NCBI GenBank assembly: GCA_002315995.1
Contig: DCHN01000043.1
Span: 1 to 14,105, forward strand
Reading direction: 5' to 3'
DNA: 14,105 bases
DNA from: Bacteroidales bacterium UBA1751
GTDB lineage: Bacteria; Bacteroidota; Bacteroidia; Bacteroidales; UBA932
Below are positions 1 through 7,649 of the stretch, one piece after another. The translations under genes were made by a program, and so were the position numbers. Numbering within the stretch: the first letter of the stretch is position 1; each line of letters opens with the position of its first letter. The notes beneath the pieces were generated by a model, which was not told the DNA's origin, did not search any database, and was given only the letters and a program-made list of their open reading frames with translations.

Positions 1-1606
1 CCGAGGTTGCCTCGTCGAGAATAAGAAGCGGCGGATTCTTCAGAACAGCCCTTGCAATTGCAAGTCTCTGTCTCTGACCCCCTGAGAGTTTTCCTCCACG
101 GTCACCTATGTTCGACTGGTAGCCTTCAGGCATCTGAGAGATGAATTCGTGAGCATTAGCGATTTTCGCCGCTCTTATTACATCATCCTCACTCACATTC
201 TTCATACCAAAGGCAATATTGTTGAATATGGTATCATTGAACAGAATAGCCTCCTGTGTAACAATTCCCATAAGCCCCACAAGATCCTTGATGCGGTACT
301 CCTTTATATTCACACCATCGAGATAGATTCCTCCATTGGTGATATCATAAAACCTAGGCAGCAAATCTGCCATTGTTGACTTGCCTCCACCGGAAGGCCC
401 CACTATGGCAACAGTTTTACCCTTTGGAATGGTTATGTTTATATTCTTGAGAACAGGCTCACTGCCATATGCAAAATTGACGTTCCTGAACTCTATCTTA
501 TCTTCAAAAGCATCCTTGGCCTTTGGATTGTCAACCTCCTTAATAGGATTTTCTACATCAAGTATTGCAAAGAGTCTTCCACCTGAAACCAGCCCTCGCT
601 GAATACTTGCATATGCCTTTGAAATCTGTTTAGCCGGTTCAAGCACCCTCCAATAGAATCCCAAATATACCACAAATGCAGCGGAATCCATTCCAAGTTG
701 ACCGGTAAAATGAAGCCATCCTCCATAGAAGAGGACAAGTGCGGCAATTGTAATTCCAAGAAACTCCGATAATGGAGAGGCCAGTTCCTGACGGCTGAAC
801 ATCTTCCTGCAACTGAGTCTGTGCGCCTCGTTAAGCTGATCAAAGCGCTGGTCAACAAACTCCTGTGCATTGAAGGCACGAATGATTCTCACCCCGGAAA
901 TCCCCTCCTCAAAACAGCTGACTATCTTTCCCATAAGAGACTGTGTTTCAACAGCCTTACGCTTGAGATACTTGCTTATTCTGCCTATTACCAAAGCAGA
1001 GAAAGGAAGCGTTATAAGTGTGACCAGAGTAAGTTTTGGGCTCATGATAAAAAGACCGGTCAGAAAACCTATTATGAGCAACGGCTCCCTGAATATTACA
1101 TGGAAACTGTCGGCAACACCATTCTGAACCTCCGTTACATCATTTGATATGGACGATAGAATATCACCCTTCTTATGCTCATTGAAATAACCCACATGCA
1201 GTGAGGAAACCTTTTGAAAGAGGTCTCTTCGTATGTTTCTCATGATATAAGTCCTCATGTTCACAAGTATTTTCTGTGACAGATACCGCGTGAAGTTTGA
1301 GAGAAGGCTCGCAACGAGAATGAAAACACATACAAAAGCCAGGGCGTACAGAGGTCCATCACTTACCATCATGCTTGTAAGATGATACCCGAAGAGCTGC
1401 TCAAAGTAATCGACACTCATTGAGAACTCCGGTTTGGACATCTGCCTCTCCACATTCTCCGGGTTAAAGAGGACACGAAGCAACGGACCGAAAAGAGCAT
1501 AGTTCACAACACCGAAAATCACCGAAAGAATGGAGAGCAGAAGATAGCCCGGCCAGAATCGGCGATATGGTTTTGCGTAGGCCAAAAGCCTGAGGAATGA
1601 CTTCAT
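1..1606 (-). CDS. MsbA-like ABC exporter, fused permease and ATPase (partial, C-terminus beyond the left edge)
   Basis: Half-transporter of the exporter type, expected to work as an inner-membrane homodimer that flips lipid, lipid A precursor or drug. The frame is open without a stop for 535 codons and leaves the window at base 1. Residues 1 to about 345 form the permease domain, with hydrophobic segments near 18-43, 85-105, 170-210 and 280-320. The ATPase follows: Walker A GPSGGGKST at 403-411, Q-loop VTQEAILF, signature LSGGQ at 507-511, and Walker B LLILDEATS with D531 and catalytic E532. Only the H-loop and C-terminal end are missing. An in-frame stop lies 6 bases upstream of the ATG, so this is the longest possible start. 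It sits downstream of the FKBP gene behind a hairpin. MsbA function fits the nearby kdsD, but the substrate cannot be read from the sequence, so I give no symbol. Confidence 0.95.
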   Translation of the reverse strand, partial: MKSFLRLLAYAKPYRRFWPGYLLLSILSVIFGVVNYALFGPLLRVLFNPENVERQMSKPEFSMSVDYFEQLFGYHLTSMMVSDGPLYALAFVCVFILVASLLSNFTRYLSQKILVNMRTYIMRNIRRDLFQKVSSLHVGYFNEHKKGDILSSISNDVTEVQNGVADSFHVIFREPLLIIGFLTGLFIMSPKLTLVTLITLPFSALVIGRISKYLKRKAVETQSLMGKIVSCFEEGISGVRIIRAFNAQEFVDQRFDQLNEAHRLSCRKMFSRQELASPLSEFLGITIAALVLFYGGWLHFTGQLGMDSAAFVVYLGFYWRVLEPAKQISKAYASIQRGLVSGGRLFAILDVENPIKEVDNPKAKDAFEDKIEFRNVNFAYGSEPVLKNINITIPKGKTVAIVGPSGGGKSTMADLLPRFYDITNGGIYLDGVNIKEYRIKDLVGLMGIVTQEAILFNDTIFNNIAFGMKNVSEDDVIRAAKIANAHEFISQMPEGYQSNIGDRGGKLSGGQRQRLAIARAVLKNPPLLILDEATS

Positions 1607-1616
1607 ATCTTAATCA

Positions 1617-1660
1617 ACCAAACAAGCAGCAACACCCCGAACAAGGGCGTTGCTGCCTTT
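1617..1660 (-). terminator. Hairpin terminator between the FKBP gene and the ABC exporter gene
   Basis: GCAGCAAC (1626-1633) pairs with GTTGCTGC (1649-1656), and inner GC pairs lengthen the stem to about 12 bp with one G-U pair. Read on the minus strand, the hairpin follows the FKBP stop codon by about 30 bases and leads into TTGTTTGG, a T-rich but interrupted tail. On the plus strand it is followed by CTTTT. It probably ends or weakens transcription from the kdsD-nhaA-FKBP unit before the exporter gene. The imperfect T-tract makes partial read-through plausible. Confidence 0.65.
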
Positions 1661-1686
1661 TACAGCATATTGTTTCAGCAGTGAAA

Positions 1687-2439
1687 TTATTTTATTTCTA
1701 TAGTTTCCTCCGATGCAGGAACCTTTGCAACCTTAACAAGTTCAACATCGAAAACAAGAGTAGAATATGCAGGAAGTTCTGCACTCATTGCTCTTGGACC
1801 GTATCCGAGTTTGAAAGGAACCCAAAGTTTGATCTTTCCACCCTCACCAATGAGCTGAAGGCCCTCTGTCCAACCAGGAATAACTCTATTGAGAACAAAT
1901 TCTACAGGCTCACCACCATTTTTCTCAGAAGAATCAAACACTGAACCATCTTTGAGAGCACCTGAATAATTTACGGCAACTGTATCTGTTGCAGCAGGCA
2001 TCATCTCCTGATTACCAGCCTCAATAATCTCATAAAGAAGGCCTGACTCGGTACTCTTGACATTTGCGTTCTCGTTCTTTACACCCTCAAGATACTCGTT
2101 CTCAGCATTGACCTTAGCCTGTTCAACAGCCTGCTGGCTTGCCATCATATAGCCCTGAATTGCATTGTTGATCTCATCGTCTGTAAGAGAGAGTTTCTTT
2201 GTGGTATCAGCGGGATCAAGAGCCATAATCTCCTTCATACCTTTAATAAGCATATCAAAGTTCACAGACTCAATCTGAGACTGTTTGAGCATTGAACCGA
2301 ATGAAACACCAATTGCATAGCTTGCTGAATCGCACTGTCCCTTGGTGATTCCCTCAGGAATCTCAGCAGAATAGTTTGAGCATGAAGCAAATGCGAAAGC
2401 ACATGATACAACAAGTGCAAAAATTTTTAAACTTTTCAT
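1687..2439 (-). CDS. FKBP-type peptidyl-prolyl cis-trans isomerase, lipoprotein (FkpA/Mip-like)
   Basis: Catalyses cis-trans isomerisation of X-Pro bonds and so helps proteins fold outside the cytoplasm. The 250-residue protein starts with a lipoprotein signal: basic MKSLK, a hydrophobic stretch, and the lipobox FASC with C20 as the acylated cysteine. Residues about 30-125 are a helical N-terminal domain like the dimerisation arm of FkpA and Mip. Residues about 130-237 are the FKBP fold with the binding-pocket motifs VNYSG (156-160), VFDSS (167-171), VIPGW (186-190), LGYG (211-214) and LVFDVEL (228-234), all intact, so activity is expected. The start lies 15 bases after the nhaA stop in an A-rich leader, which points to co-transcription. 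The family assignment is firm; the client proteins are unknown. Confidence 0.95.
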   Translation of the reverse strand: MKSLKIFALVVSCAFAFASCSNYSAEIPEGITKGQCDSASYAIGVSFGSMLKQSQIESVNFDMLIKGMKEIMALDPADTTKKLSLTDDEINNAIQGYMMASQQAVEQAKVNAENEYLEGVKNENANVKSTESGLLYEIIEAGNQEMMPAATDTVAVNYSGALKDGSVFDSSEKNGGEPVEFVLNRVIPGWTEGLQLIGEGGKIKLWVPFKLGYGPRAMSAELPAYSTLVFDVELVKVAKVPASEETIEIK

Positions 2440-2454
2440 AATTCTTTTTATTTT

Positions 2455-3810
2455 TTATCTGTTTATATTATTCTGAATCTTTTTCCCTTTGCAGGTGAGA
2501 TGTACAACAACCAGGCCAACCAGTGAGACTATAACCGAAGTGAATATTATGGCAACCTTTCCCGCATCAATTATATTCTGATCCTTGAAGGCCAGGGAGT
2601 CAATGAATATTGACATCGTAAATCCTATTCCACCAATCATTCCAATAGCCCAAAGCTGTTTCCAGTTTGCACCAGCCGGAAGTTCCGCAATTTTGAACAG
2701 TACCGACAACAGGCTGAAAAGGAAGATTCCTATAGGTTTGCCGAGGAACAGCCCGAAGAATATACCTATTGCAACAGATCCCCCCACTATATCAACCCTG
2801 CTCAAATCAAAGGTTACGCCAGAATTTACAAGAGCAAAAATAGGCATAATGAAGAATGTGACCCAAGGCTGAAGGCCATGCTCAAATCTGTGCATCAGAG
2901 GCTCCACCTGATGAATTTCAGCACTCATGGAGTTTATTACCTCCTGCTGCTCCGGATTGGCAAGCACATCTATTTCGCGCTGGCTGTTGAGTTTGAATTT
3001 ATCGAGCAGATGCTTGAAGGCAACCATGAACTGAACCTCATTTATCTTGGTCCTTGAAGGAATTGTCAAGGCAAGCAGAACACCTGCAACGGTAGCATGT
3101 ATTCCAGACTGAAGCACAAAATACCACAATGCAATACCAGGAATCACATAGAAAAGCATCTTGCTTATTTTCATTCTGTTGAATATCGCCAACAAAAGAA
3201 GAACGGCACAAGCATATGCCAGCATATCAAAATGCAACTCGTGACTAGGATAGAAGATTGCAAGGACAACAATTGAGCCCAAGTCATCAACTATTGCAAG
3301 TGCAGTAAGAAAAACTTTCAATCCAATTGGAACATTTTTCCCCACAAGCGACAAAATGCCTATTGCAAACGCAATGTCGGTTGCCATAGGGATACCCCAG
3401 CCATTTGCAGTAGGAGTACCGTAATTGAAAAGGGTATATATGAGCGCAGGAAAGATCATTCCTCCAAGCGCTGCCAGAATAGGAAGTGCGGCATGTTTGA
3501 AACTGCATAGCTCGCCTACCATCATCTCTCTCTTGATTTCCAGGCCAACTACAAAGAAAAAGACGGCCATGAGACCATCGTTTATCCAACTCTCAAGATT
3601 CATCTCAAGAACTAGAGAACCGAATGACACCGATGCCATGGTCTCCCTCCAGAATCTGGTAAACCCTCTGAGTGCATCTGTGTTGGCACATACAAGAGCA
3701 ATCACAGCGCAGGCAAGCAGAATGACACCCCCAATGGCCTCATTATGAATAAATCTGCTGAAAGTTGTACGCAAGCCCCTCCTTCTTATTTCGAATCTTG
3801 TTGTACCCAT
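2455..3810 (-). CDS. nhaA: Na+/H+ antiporter NhaA
   Basis: Inner-membrane antiporter that expels Na+ (or Li+) in exchange for protons, for pH and salt homeostasis. The 451 residues contain about 12 hydrophobic segments. The ion-binding pair is present as D175-D176 in LAIVDDLGS, matching E. coli D163-D164. D145 in ATDIAFA matches D133, K358 in GLFLGKPIG matches K300, and H238 in SGIHATVAG matches the pH-related H225. The protein is about 60 residues longer than E. coli NhaA (388). Much of the excess is a hydrophilic insert at about 254-312, just before the conserved HGLQPWV segment. It lies between kdsD and the FKBP gene, 50 bases from the former and 15 from the latter, so an operon is likely, with an extra promoter possible in the kdsD gap. 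Confidence 0.97.
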   Translation of the reverse strand: MGTTRFEIRRRGLRTTFSRFIHNEAIGGVILLACAVIALVCANTDALRGFTRFWRETMASVSFGSLVLEMNLESWINDGLMAVFFFVVGLEIKREMMVGELCSFKHAALPILAALGGMIFPALIYTLFNYGTPTANGWGIPMATDIAFAIGILSLVGKNVPIGLKVFLTALAIVDDLGSIVVLAIFYPSHELHFDMLAYACAVLLLLAIFNRMKISKMLFYVIPGIALWYFVLQSGIHATVAGVLLALTIPSRTKINEVQFMVAFKHLLDKFKLNSQREIDVLANPEQQEVINSMSAEIHQVEPLMHRFEHGLQPWVTFFIMPIFALVNSGVTFDLSRVDIVGGSVAIGIFFGLFLGKPIGIFLFSLLSVLFKIAELPAGANWKQLWAIGMIGGIGFTMSIFIDSLAFKDQNIIDAGKVAIIFTSVIVSLVGLVVVHLTCKGKKIQNNINR

Positions 3811-3821
3811 CTTGACTTACA

Positions 3822-3839
3822 AAATCTATAAAATCTATA
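3822..3839. repeat. Two tandem copies of AAATCTATA upstream of nhaA
   Basis: Two perfect 9-base copies, AAATCTATA at 3822-3830 and 3831-3839, lie 12 bases upstream of the nhaA start codon. They fall between the putative -7 box and the ATG, so they would be in the 5' leader of an nhaA transcript. They may be a binding site or a chance AT-rich repeat; the sequence does not decide. Confidence 0.4.
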
Positions 3840-3845
3840 AACGCG

Positions 3846-3853
3846 CAAATATA
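3846..3853 (-). promoter_or_regulatory. Putative Bacteroidota -7 box for nhaA
   Basis: Read on the minus strand the box is TATATTTG, an exact match to the Bacteroidota -7 consensus TAnnTTTG. It lies 35 bases upstream of the nhaA ATG, immediately downstream of the kdsD stop codon. I see no good TTTG at the -33 distance, so this is a moderate call. It would give nhaA-FKBP a promoter separate from kdsD. Confidence 0.4.
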
Positions 3854-3860
3854 CAATTTT

Positions 3861-4829
3861 TTACACAATTCCCTCCCTCATCACGTCATGAACATGAATA
3901 AGTCCAATGTAACGACCTTCATCAGTAACCACAACAGATGTTATCTGATGTTTGTCCATAAGATTGAACGCCTTCACAGCCAGTTCAGAAGCCTCTATGA
4001 CCTTAGGGTTGCAGCTCATAATGTCCGCAGCCCTGAGTGTATCAATAGGAGTACCCTCCTCAAGCATTCTGCGCACATCGCCGTCGGTAATGATTCCCCT
4101 CATCTTTCCATCTTCAAGAACCACCGTTGCTCCGAGCCTGTTCTGTGAAATATTAATAATGGTATTCTGTATTGATTCGTCAGGCAAAACGGATGGACAC
4201 AATGTCCTGTCCATAACATCACCAACGGTCAAATAGAGCTTCTTACCCAGAGAACCTCCCGGATGATATCTTGCAAAATCCTCCTGGGTAAAACCTCTCA
4301 TTTTGAGAAGACATACGGCAAGAGCATCTCCCATTACAAGCTGGGTGGTTGTACTTGAAGTGGGGGCCAGATTGTTAGGACACGCCTCCCTGTCAACGGT
4401 TGTGGCAAGAATGAAATCGGAATGGAGCGCAAGATATGAATCCGTATTGGAGACCATTGCAATGAGTTTGTTCCCCATTCTTTTGATAAGCGGTGCAAGC
4501 ACTTTTATTTCGGGAGTGTTTCCGCTTTTGGAGATGCACATCACTATGTCGTCAGGCTGTATGATTCCCAAATCCCCGTGAATAGCATCAGCGGCATGCA
4601 TAAAAACCGCTGGCGTGCCAGTAGAATTGAGGGTTGCAACAATCTTGTTTCCAATTATTGCACTCTTACCTATTCCGGTAATGATAAGCCTTCCCTTTGA
4701 ATTGTATACGGTTTGAAGAATCTCTATGAATTTATCATCAATAAAGGACTTTAATCTGGCCACCGCCTTCTCCTCCTTGTCAATTACACTGACAGCCAGC
4801 TCCTTCAACGATTCTGAAGAATTTTTCAT
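3861..4829 (-). CDS. kdsD: D-arabinose-5-phosphate isomerase (KdsD/KpsF family, SIS plus two CBS domains)
   Basis: Converts D-ribulose 5-phosphate to D-arabinose 5-phosphate, the first committed step toward Kdo for the inner LPS core; a cytoplasmic enzyme. At 322 residues it is close to E. coli KdsD (328). The SIS domain (about 40-180) has TGIGKS with K55, HGDLG with H84, E107 in SGNTPE, E148 in DREACP, the block LAPTSSTTTQLVMGDALA, and H189 in YHPGGSLGKKL. These positions match the E. coli residues K59, H88, E111, E152 and H193. Two CBS domains follow at about 203-260 and 268-322. It is the first gene of the leftward unit and diverges from recQ across 96 bases. A GutQ-type paralogue with the same reaction cannot be excluded, but the LPS role is the simplest reading beside an MsbA-like exporter. 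Confidence 0.93.
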   Translation of the reverse strand: MKNSSESLKELAVSVIDKEEKAVARLKSFIDDKFIEILQTVYNSKGRLIITGIGKSAIIGNKIVATLNSTGTPAVFMHAADAIHGDLGIIQPDDIVMCISKSGNTPEIKVLAPLIKRMGNKLIAMVSNTDSYLALHSDFILATTVDREACPNNLAPTSSTTTQLVMGDALAVCLLKMRGFTQEDFARYHPGGSLGKKLYLTVGDVMDRTLCPSVLPDESIQNTIINISQNRLGATVVLEDGKMRGIITDGDVRRMLEEGTPIDTLRAADIMSCNPKVIEASELAVKAFNLMDKHQITSVVVTDEGRYIGLIHVHDVMREGIV

Positions 4830-4860
4830 AAATATTTTTGTAAAAAATGAACAAATTGTC

Positions 4861-4881
4861 TATCTTGGTATCACAAAGATA
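4861..4881 (-). promoter_or_regulatory. Putative kdsD promoter (-7 box) inside a short inverted repeat
   Basis: On the minus strand TATCTTTG at 4881-4874 matches TAnnTTTG exactly and lies 44 bases upstream of the kdsD ATG. The box forms one arm of an inverted repeat: TATCTT at 4861-4866 and AAGATA at 4876-4881 with a 9-base spacer. The repeat would cover the -7 box and the likely transcription start, which is a possible operator position. A -33 element is not convincing. Confidence 0.45.
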
Positions 4882-4925
4882 GTCATTTTTGGCGTCTGGT
4901 AAAGAGAATTAGAGATTATTTTGCA

Positions 4926-7127
4926 ATGCTCATAAGTTCACAGGAACTGAATCAGAAACTCAAGCAATTCTTTGGCTTCTCCACATTCAAGGGGGGCCAG
5001 GAAGCTATTATCAAAAACCTCATTGAAGAGAACAACACCTTTGTGCTGATGCCTACGGGTGGCGGAAAATCATTATGCTACCAACTTCCGGCGCTGGTAA
5101 TGGAGGGAACGGCAATTGTCATCTCACCTCTCATAGCGCTCATGAAGAACCAGGTTGATGCCATAAGAGGTTTTGTGGCTGACCAGGAGGGAATTGCGCA
5201 CTTTCTCAACTCATCGCTCTCCAAATCGCAGCATCAGGAGGTCAGGGATGACCTTCTGAAAGGAGTTACAAAGCTTCTGTATGTTGCCCCAGAATCTCTT
5301 ACAAAGGAGGAGAACATACTGCTCCTACAGCAAATAAAGATATCATTTTACGCCGTTGATGAAGCGCACTGCATCTCTGAATGGGGTCACGACTTCCGTC
5401 CCGAATACAGAAGGATTCTCCCAATAATCAAACAAATAGGTGATGCTCCGGTAATAGCGCTCACGGCAACGGCAACCCCCAAAGTTCAGCAGGATATCCA
5501 GAAGAACCTTGGTATGATGGACGCAAAAGTGTTCAAGTCCTCCTTCAACAGGGAGAACCTCTACTACGAAATACGTCCTAAAGCCAATACCGAAAAGGAG
5601 ATAATAAAATATATAAAGAACAACCCAGGCAAATCAGGCATCATCTACTGTTTGAGCAGAAAGAAGGTGGAGGAGCTTGCCGAACTGCTCAATGTGAATG
5701 GAATAAAGGCTCTTCCGTACCACGCCGGGCTCGATGCAGCAACCAGATCCAGGAACCAGGATATGTTCCTTATGGAGGAGGTGAATGTAATTGTAGCTAC
5801 AATTGCATTCGGAATGGGCATTGACAAACCCGATGTGAGATTTGTCATTCACTACAACATCCCGAAGAGTCTTGAAGGGTATTACCAGGAAACAGGCAGA
5901 GCCGGAAGAGATGGAGGTGAGGGCCATTGCATTGCCTTCTACAGCTACAAAGACATACAGAAGCTTGAGAAATTCATGCAGGGCAAACCTCTTTCTGAGC
6001 AGGAAATAGGGCGTCAGCTCCTCTACGATACAGTATCATACGCCGAATCAAACAGATGCAGAAGAAAGATTCTTCTCAATTACTTTGGAGAGAGTTATGA
6101 TGTTGAGAACTGCGGATGCTGCGACAATTGCACCCACCCCAAGAAGCAGTTTGAAGGGAAGAAATATCTGTGCACCGTCATTGAGCTCGTGAACTCAATG
6201 AAAGAGCACTTCAAGTCAGAACACCTTGCCAATATTCTGGGTGGAGTTTCCAACTCACTCATCAAATCATATAACCACCACCTGCATCCTCTCTTTGGAA
6301 TAACGAAAGATAAGGATGACCGCTTCTGGCTTGCAATAATAAGGCAGGGCGTCCTTCTCCAGTTCCTACACAAGGAAATAGAGTCATACGGCCTCATATA
6401 TGTCACCCCTAATGGCAATGAGTTTGCAAAGAATCCTTTCCCAATAATGCTCACTGAAGATACAGAGTACAATGAGAGCGACGAGGATGAGGAGAATTCA
6501 GCAGGAGCAGCCGTAAAGCACACAGCAGGCGCAAGTGATGAGGTTCTGCTGAGCATGCTCAAGGAGATCAGGGTCTCAATGTCAAAGAGGTTGAATCTCC
6601 CGCCTTTTGTAATCTTCTCCGACCCTTCGCTTATGGATATGGCAACAATGTATCCAATAACCATAGAGGAGTTGAAGAACTGCCAGGGCGTAGGCGAAGG
6701 TAAGGCACGCAAATTCGGCCGTGAATTCATTCAGCTCATTGCCAAGTATGTTGACGAGAACGAAATAGAGCGCCCTACCGAACTGGTTGTCAAAAGTGTT
6801 GCCCACAAATCACTCAACAAGGTGTTCATTATTCAGAACATTGACCGCAGGATACCGCTTGAGGAGATTGCCAGAATAAAGGATATGGAGATGGACGACC
6901 TCTATTCAGAAATTGAATCAATTGTCAATGCAGGAACAAAAGTGAACATTGACTACTATATAAGGCAGGTCATTGATGAAGACAAAATTGCCGACATCTA
7001 TGACTACTTCAAAGAGGAAGCTCTGTCAGACTCTGTCTCCGATGCCCTCAAGGCACTTGGCCCGGACTATACCGAAGAAGAGGTCAGACTCATAAGAATC
7101 AAATTCCTCTCAGAACTTGGAAACTAA
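4926..7127 (+). CDS. recQ: ATP-dependent DNA helicase RecQ
   Basis: 3'-to-5' DNA helicase of recombination and replication-fork repair. The 733 residues read in family order. RecA-like core: Walker A PTGGGKS with K48, DEAH box at 145-148 followed by CISEWGHDFRPEYR, SAT-like TATATP near 180-185, and motif VI QETGRAGRDG at 321-330. Zinc site: C378, C396, C399 and C402. The winged-helix RQC region spans about 410-505. An acidic linker (511-523, rich in D/E) precedes an HRDC domain at about 538-612. The last 110 or so residues (620-733) resemble the C-terminal helix-turn-helix segment (HTH_40 type) found in many Bacteroidota and Firmicutes RecQ proteins, making it longer than E. coli RecQ (about 610). 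The start is the first ATG, and MLISSQELNQKLKQFFGF fits the family N-terminus. It heads the rightward gene string. Confidence 0.97.
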   Translation: MLISSQELNQKLKQFFGFSTFKGGQEAIIKNLIEENNTFVLMPTGGGKSLCYQLPALVMEGTAIVISPLIALMKNQVDAIRGFVADQEGIAHFLNSSLSKSQHQEVRDDLLKGVTKLLYVAPESLTKEENILLLQQIKISFYAVDEAHCISEWGHDFRPEYRRILPIIKQIGDAPVIALTATATPKVQQDIQKNLGMMDAKVFKSSFNRENLYYEIRPKANTEKEIIKYIKNNPGKSGIIYCLSRKKVEELAELLNVNGIKALPYHAGLDAATRSRNQDMFLMEEVNVIVATIAFGMGIDKPDVRFVIHYNIPKSLEGYYQETGRAGRDGGEGHCIAFYSYKDIQKLEKFMQGKPLSEQEIGRQLLYDTVSYAESNRCRRKILLNYFGESYDVENCGCCDNCTHPKKQFEGKKYLCTVIELVNSMKEHFKSEHLANILGGVSNSLIKSYNHHLHPLFGITKDKDDRFWLAIIRQGVLLQFLHKEIESYGLIYVTPNGNEFAKNPFPIMLTEDTEYNESDEDEENSAGAAVKHTAGASDEVLLSMLKEIRVSMSKRLNLPPFVIFSDPSLMDMATMYPITIEELKNCQGVGEGKARKFGREFIQLIAKYVDENEIERPTELVVKSVAHKSLNKVFIIQNIDRRIPLEEIARIKDMEMDDLYSEIESIVNAGTKVNIDYYIRQVIDEDKIADIYDYFKEEALSDSVSDALKALGPDYTEEEVRLIRIKFLSELGN

Positions 7128-7148
7128 GAATCTAAAAAAATAACAGAT

Positions 7149-7649
7149 ATGGTTCTTGAATACAAAGGCACTATTGAAGGGAGCAAGACATTCCTGCGCA
7201 GATATCATATCGAAAGCGATATGACTCTATACGATCTTCACATCTTCCTTCAACATGACATGGGCTTCGCCCCGGACCAGATGGTCATGTTCAAGGGAAT
7301 CAACGACAAAGGAAAGGTCAGGAGCCAGTATTGCCTTTTTGACCTTGGAGATGGCGCAATGGATGCTGTAACCCTTGAACAGACGCTTAAAAAAGGCGAA
7401 GTGGCTCTTGTATGGGTTTACAACATAAAGAACAACTGTGGCATCACGCTTACATTCGAACAGGAGACGCAGGAGCGTCCGAGATGCAACTATCCGCTCC
7501 TGGTAGAGGAGAAAGGGCAGAATCCCCAGCAGTTCGCAAAGAAATACTCCGAAGAAATAGACCAGTTCCTCGAAGAGATGTCATCATCAGGCTCCAATGA
7601 GGAGTACGATGACGATGAACTTCCAGAGGGCATTGAGGAGGAGAACTAA
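7149..7649 (+). CDS. Plasmid pRiA4b ORF-3-like family protein
   Basis: Protein of 166 residues with no known biochemical activity. The pattern resembles the pRiA4b ORF-3 family (PF07929, also labelled IS1096 TnpR-like passenger): an N-terminal strand region, TLYDLHIFLQHDMGF at 26-40, and the LFDLGD segment at 63-68 that corresponds to the family's YxYDFGD, followed by strand-rich LVWVYNI. The aromatic and histidine residues usual in these motifs are partly replaced, so it is a diverged member. Residues about 135-166 form a very acidic, probably disordered tail. It starts 21 bases after recQ and its TAA overlaps the miaA ATG by one base, so translation of the two is probably coupled. I see no transposon around it, so the mobile-element name is only historical here. 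I recognise the family, not a function. Confidence 0.75.
   Translation: MVLEYKGTIEGSKTFLRRYHIESDMTLYDLHIFLQHDMGFAPDQMVMFKGINDKGKVRSQYCLFDLGDGAMDAVTLEQTLKKGEVALVWVYNIKNNCGITLTFEQETQERPRCNYPLLVEEKGQNPQQFAKKYSEEIDQFLEEMSSSGSNEEYDDDELPEGIEEEN

Noticed and set aside
553..1147. Open frames of 108 codons on both strands within the left-hand region
   Set aside because: Both overlap the intact minus-strand ABC exporter frame, which continues without a stop from 1606 to the edge and contains clear permease and ATPase motifs.
4917..4923. TATTTTG just before recQ as a possible -7 box
   Set aside because: It is one base short of TAnnTTTG and ends only 2 bases before the ATG, so transcription would start inside the gene. 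The upstream TTTTTG is also too far away.
6095..6730. A 211-codon open frame on the minus strand within recQ
   Set aside because: It lies entirely inside recQ, whose plus-strand protein has all family motifs. The antisense product is Ser-rich and low in recognisable features, as expected for a shadow frame.
7149..7649. The pRiA4b ORF-3-like gene as a sign of a mobile element
   Set aside because: No transposase, terminal inverted repeats or target duplications are seen nearby, and the gene is closely packed between recQ and miaA.
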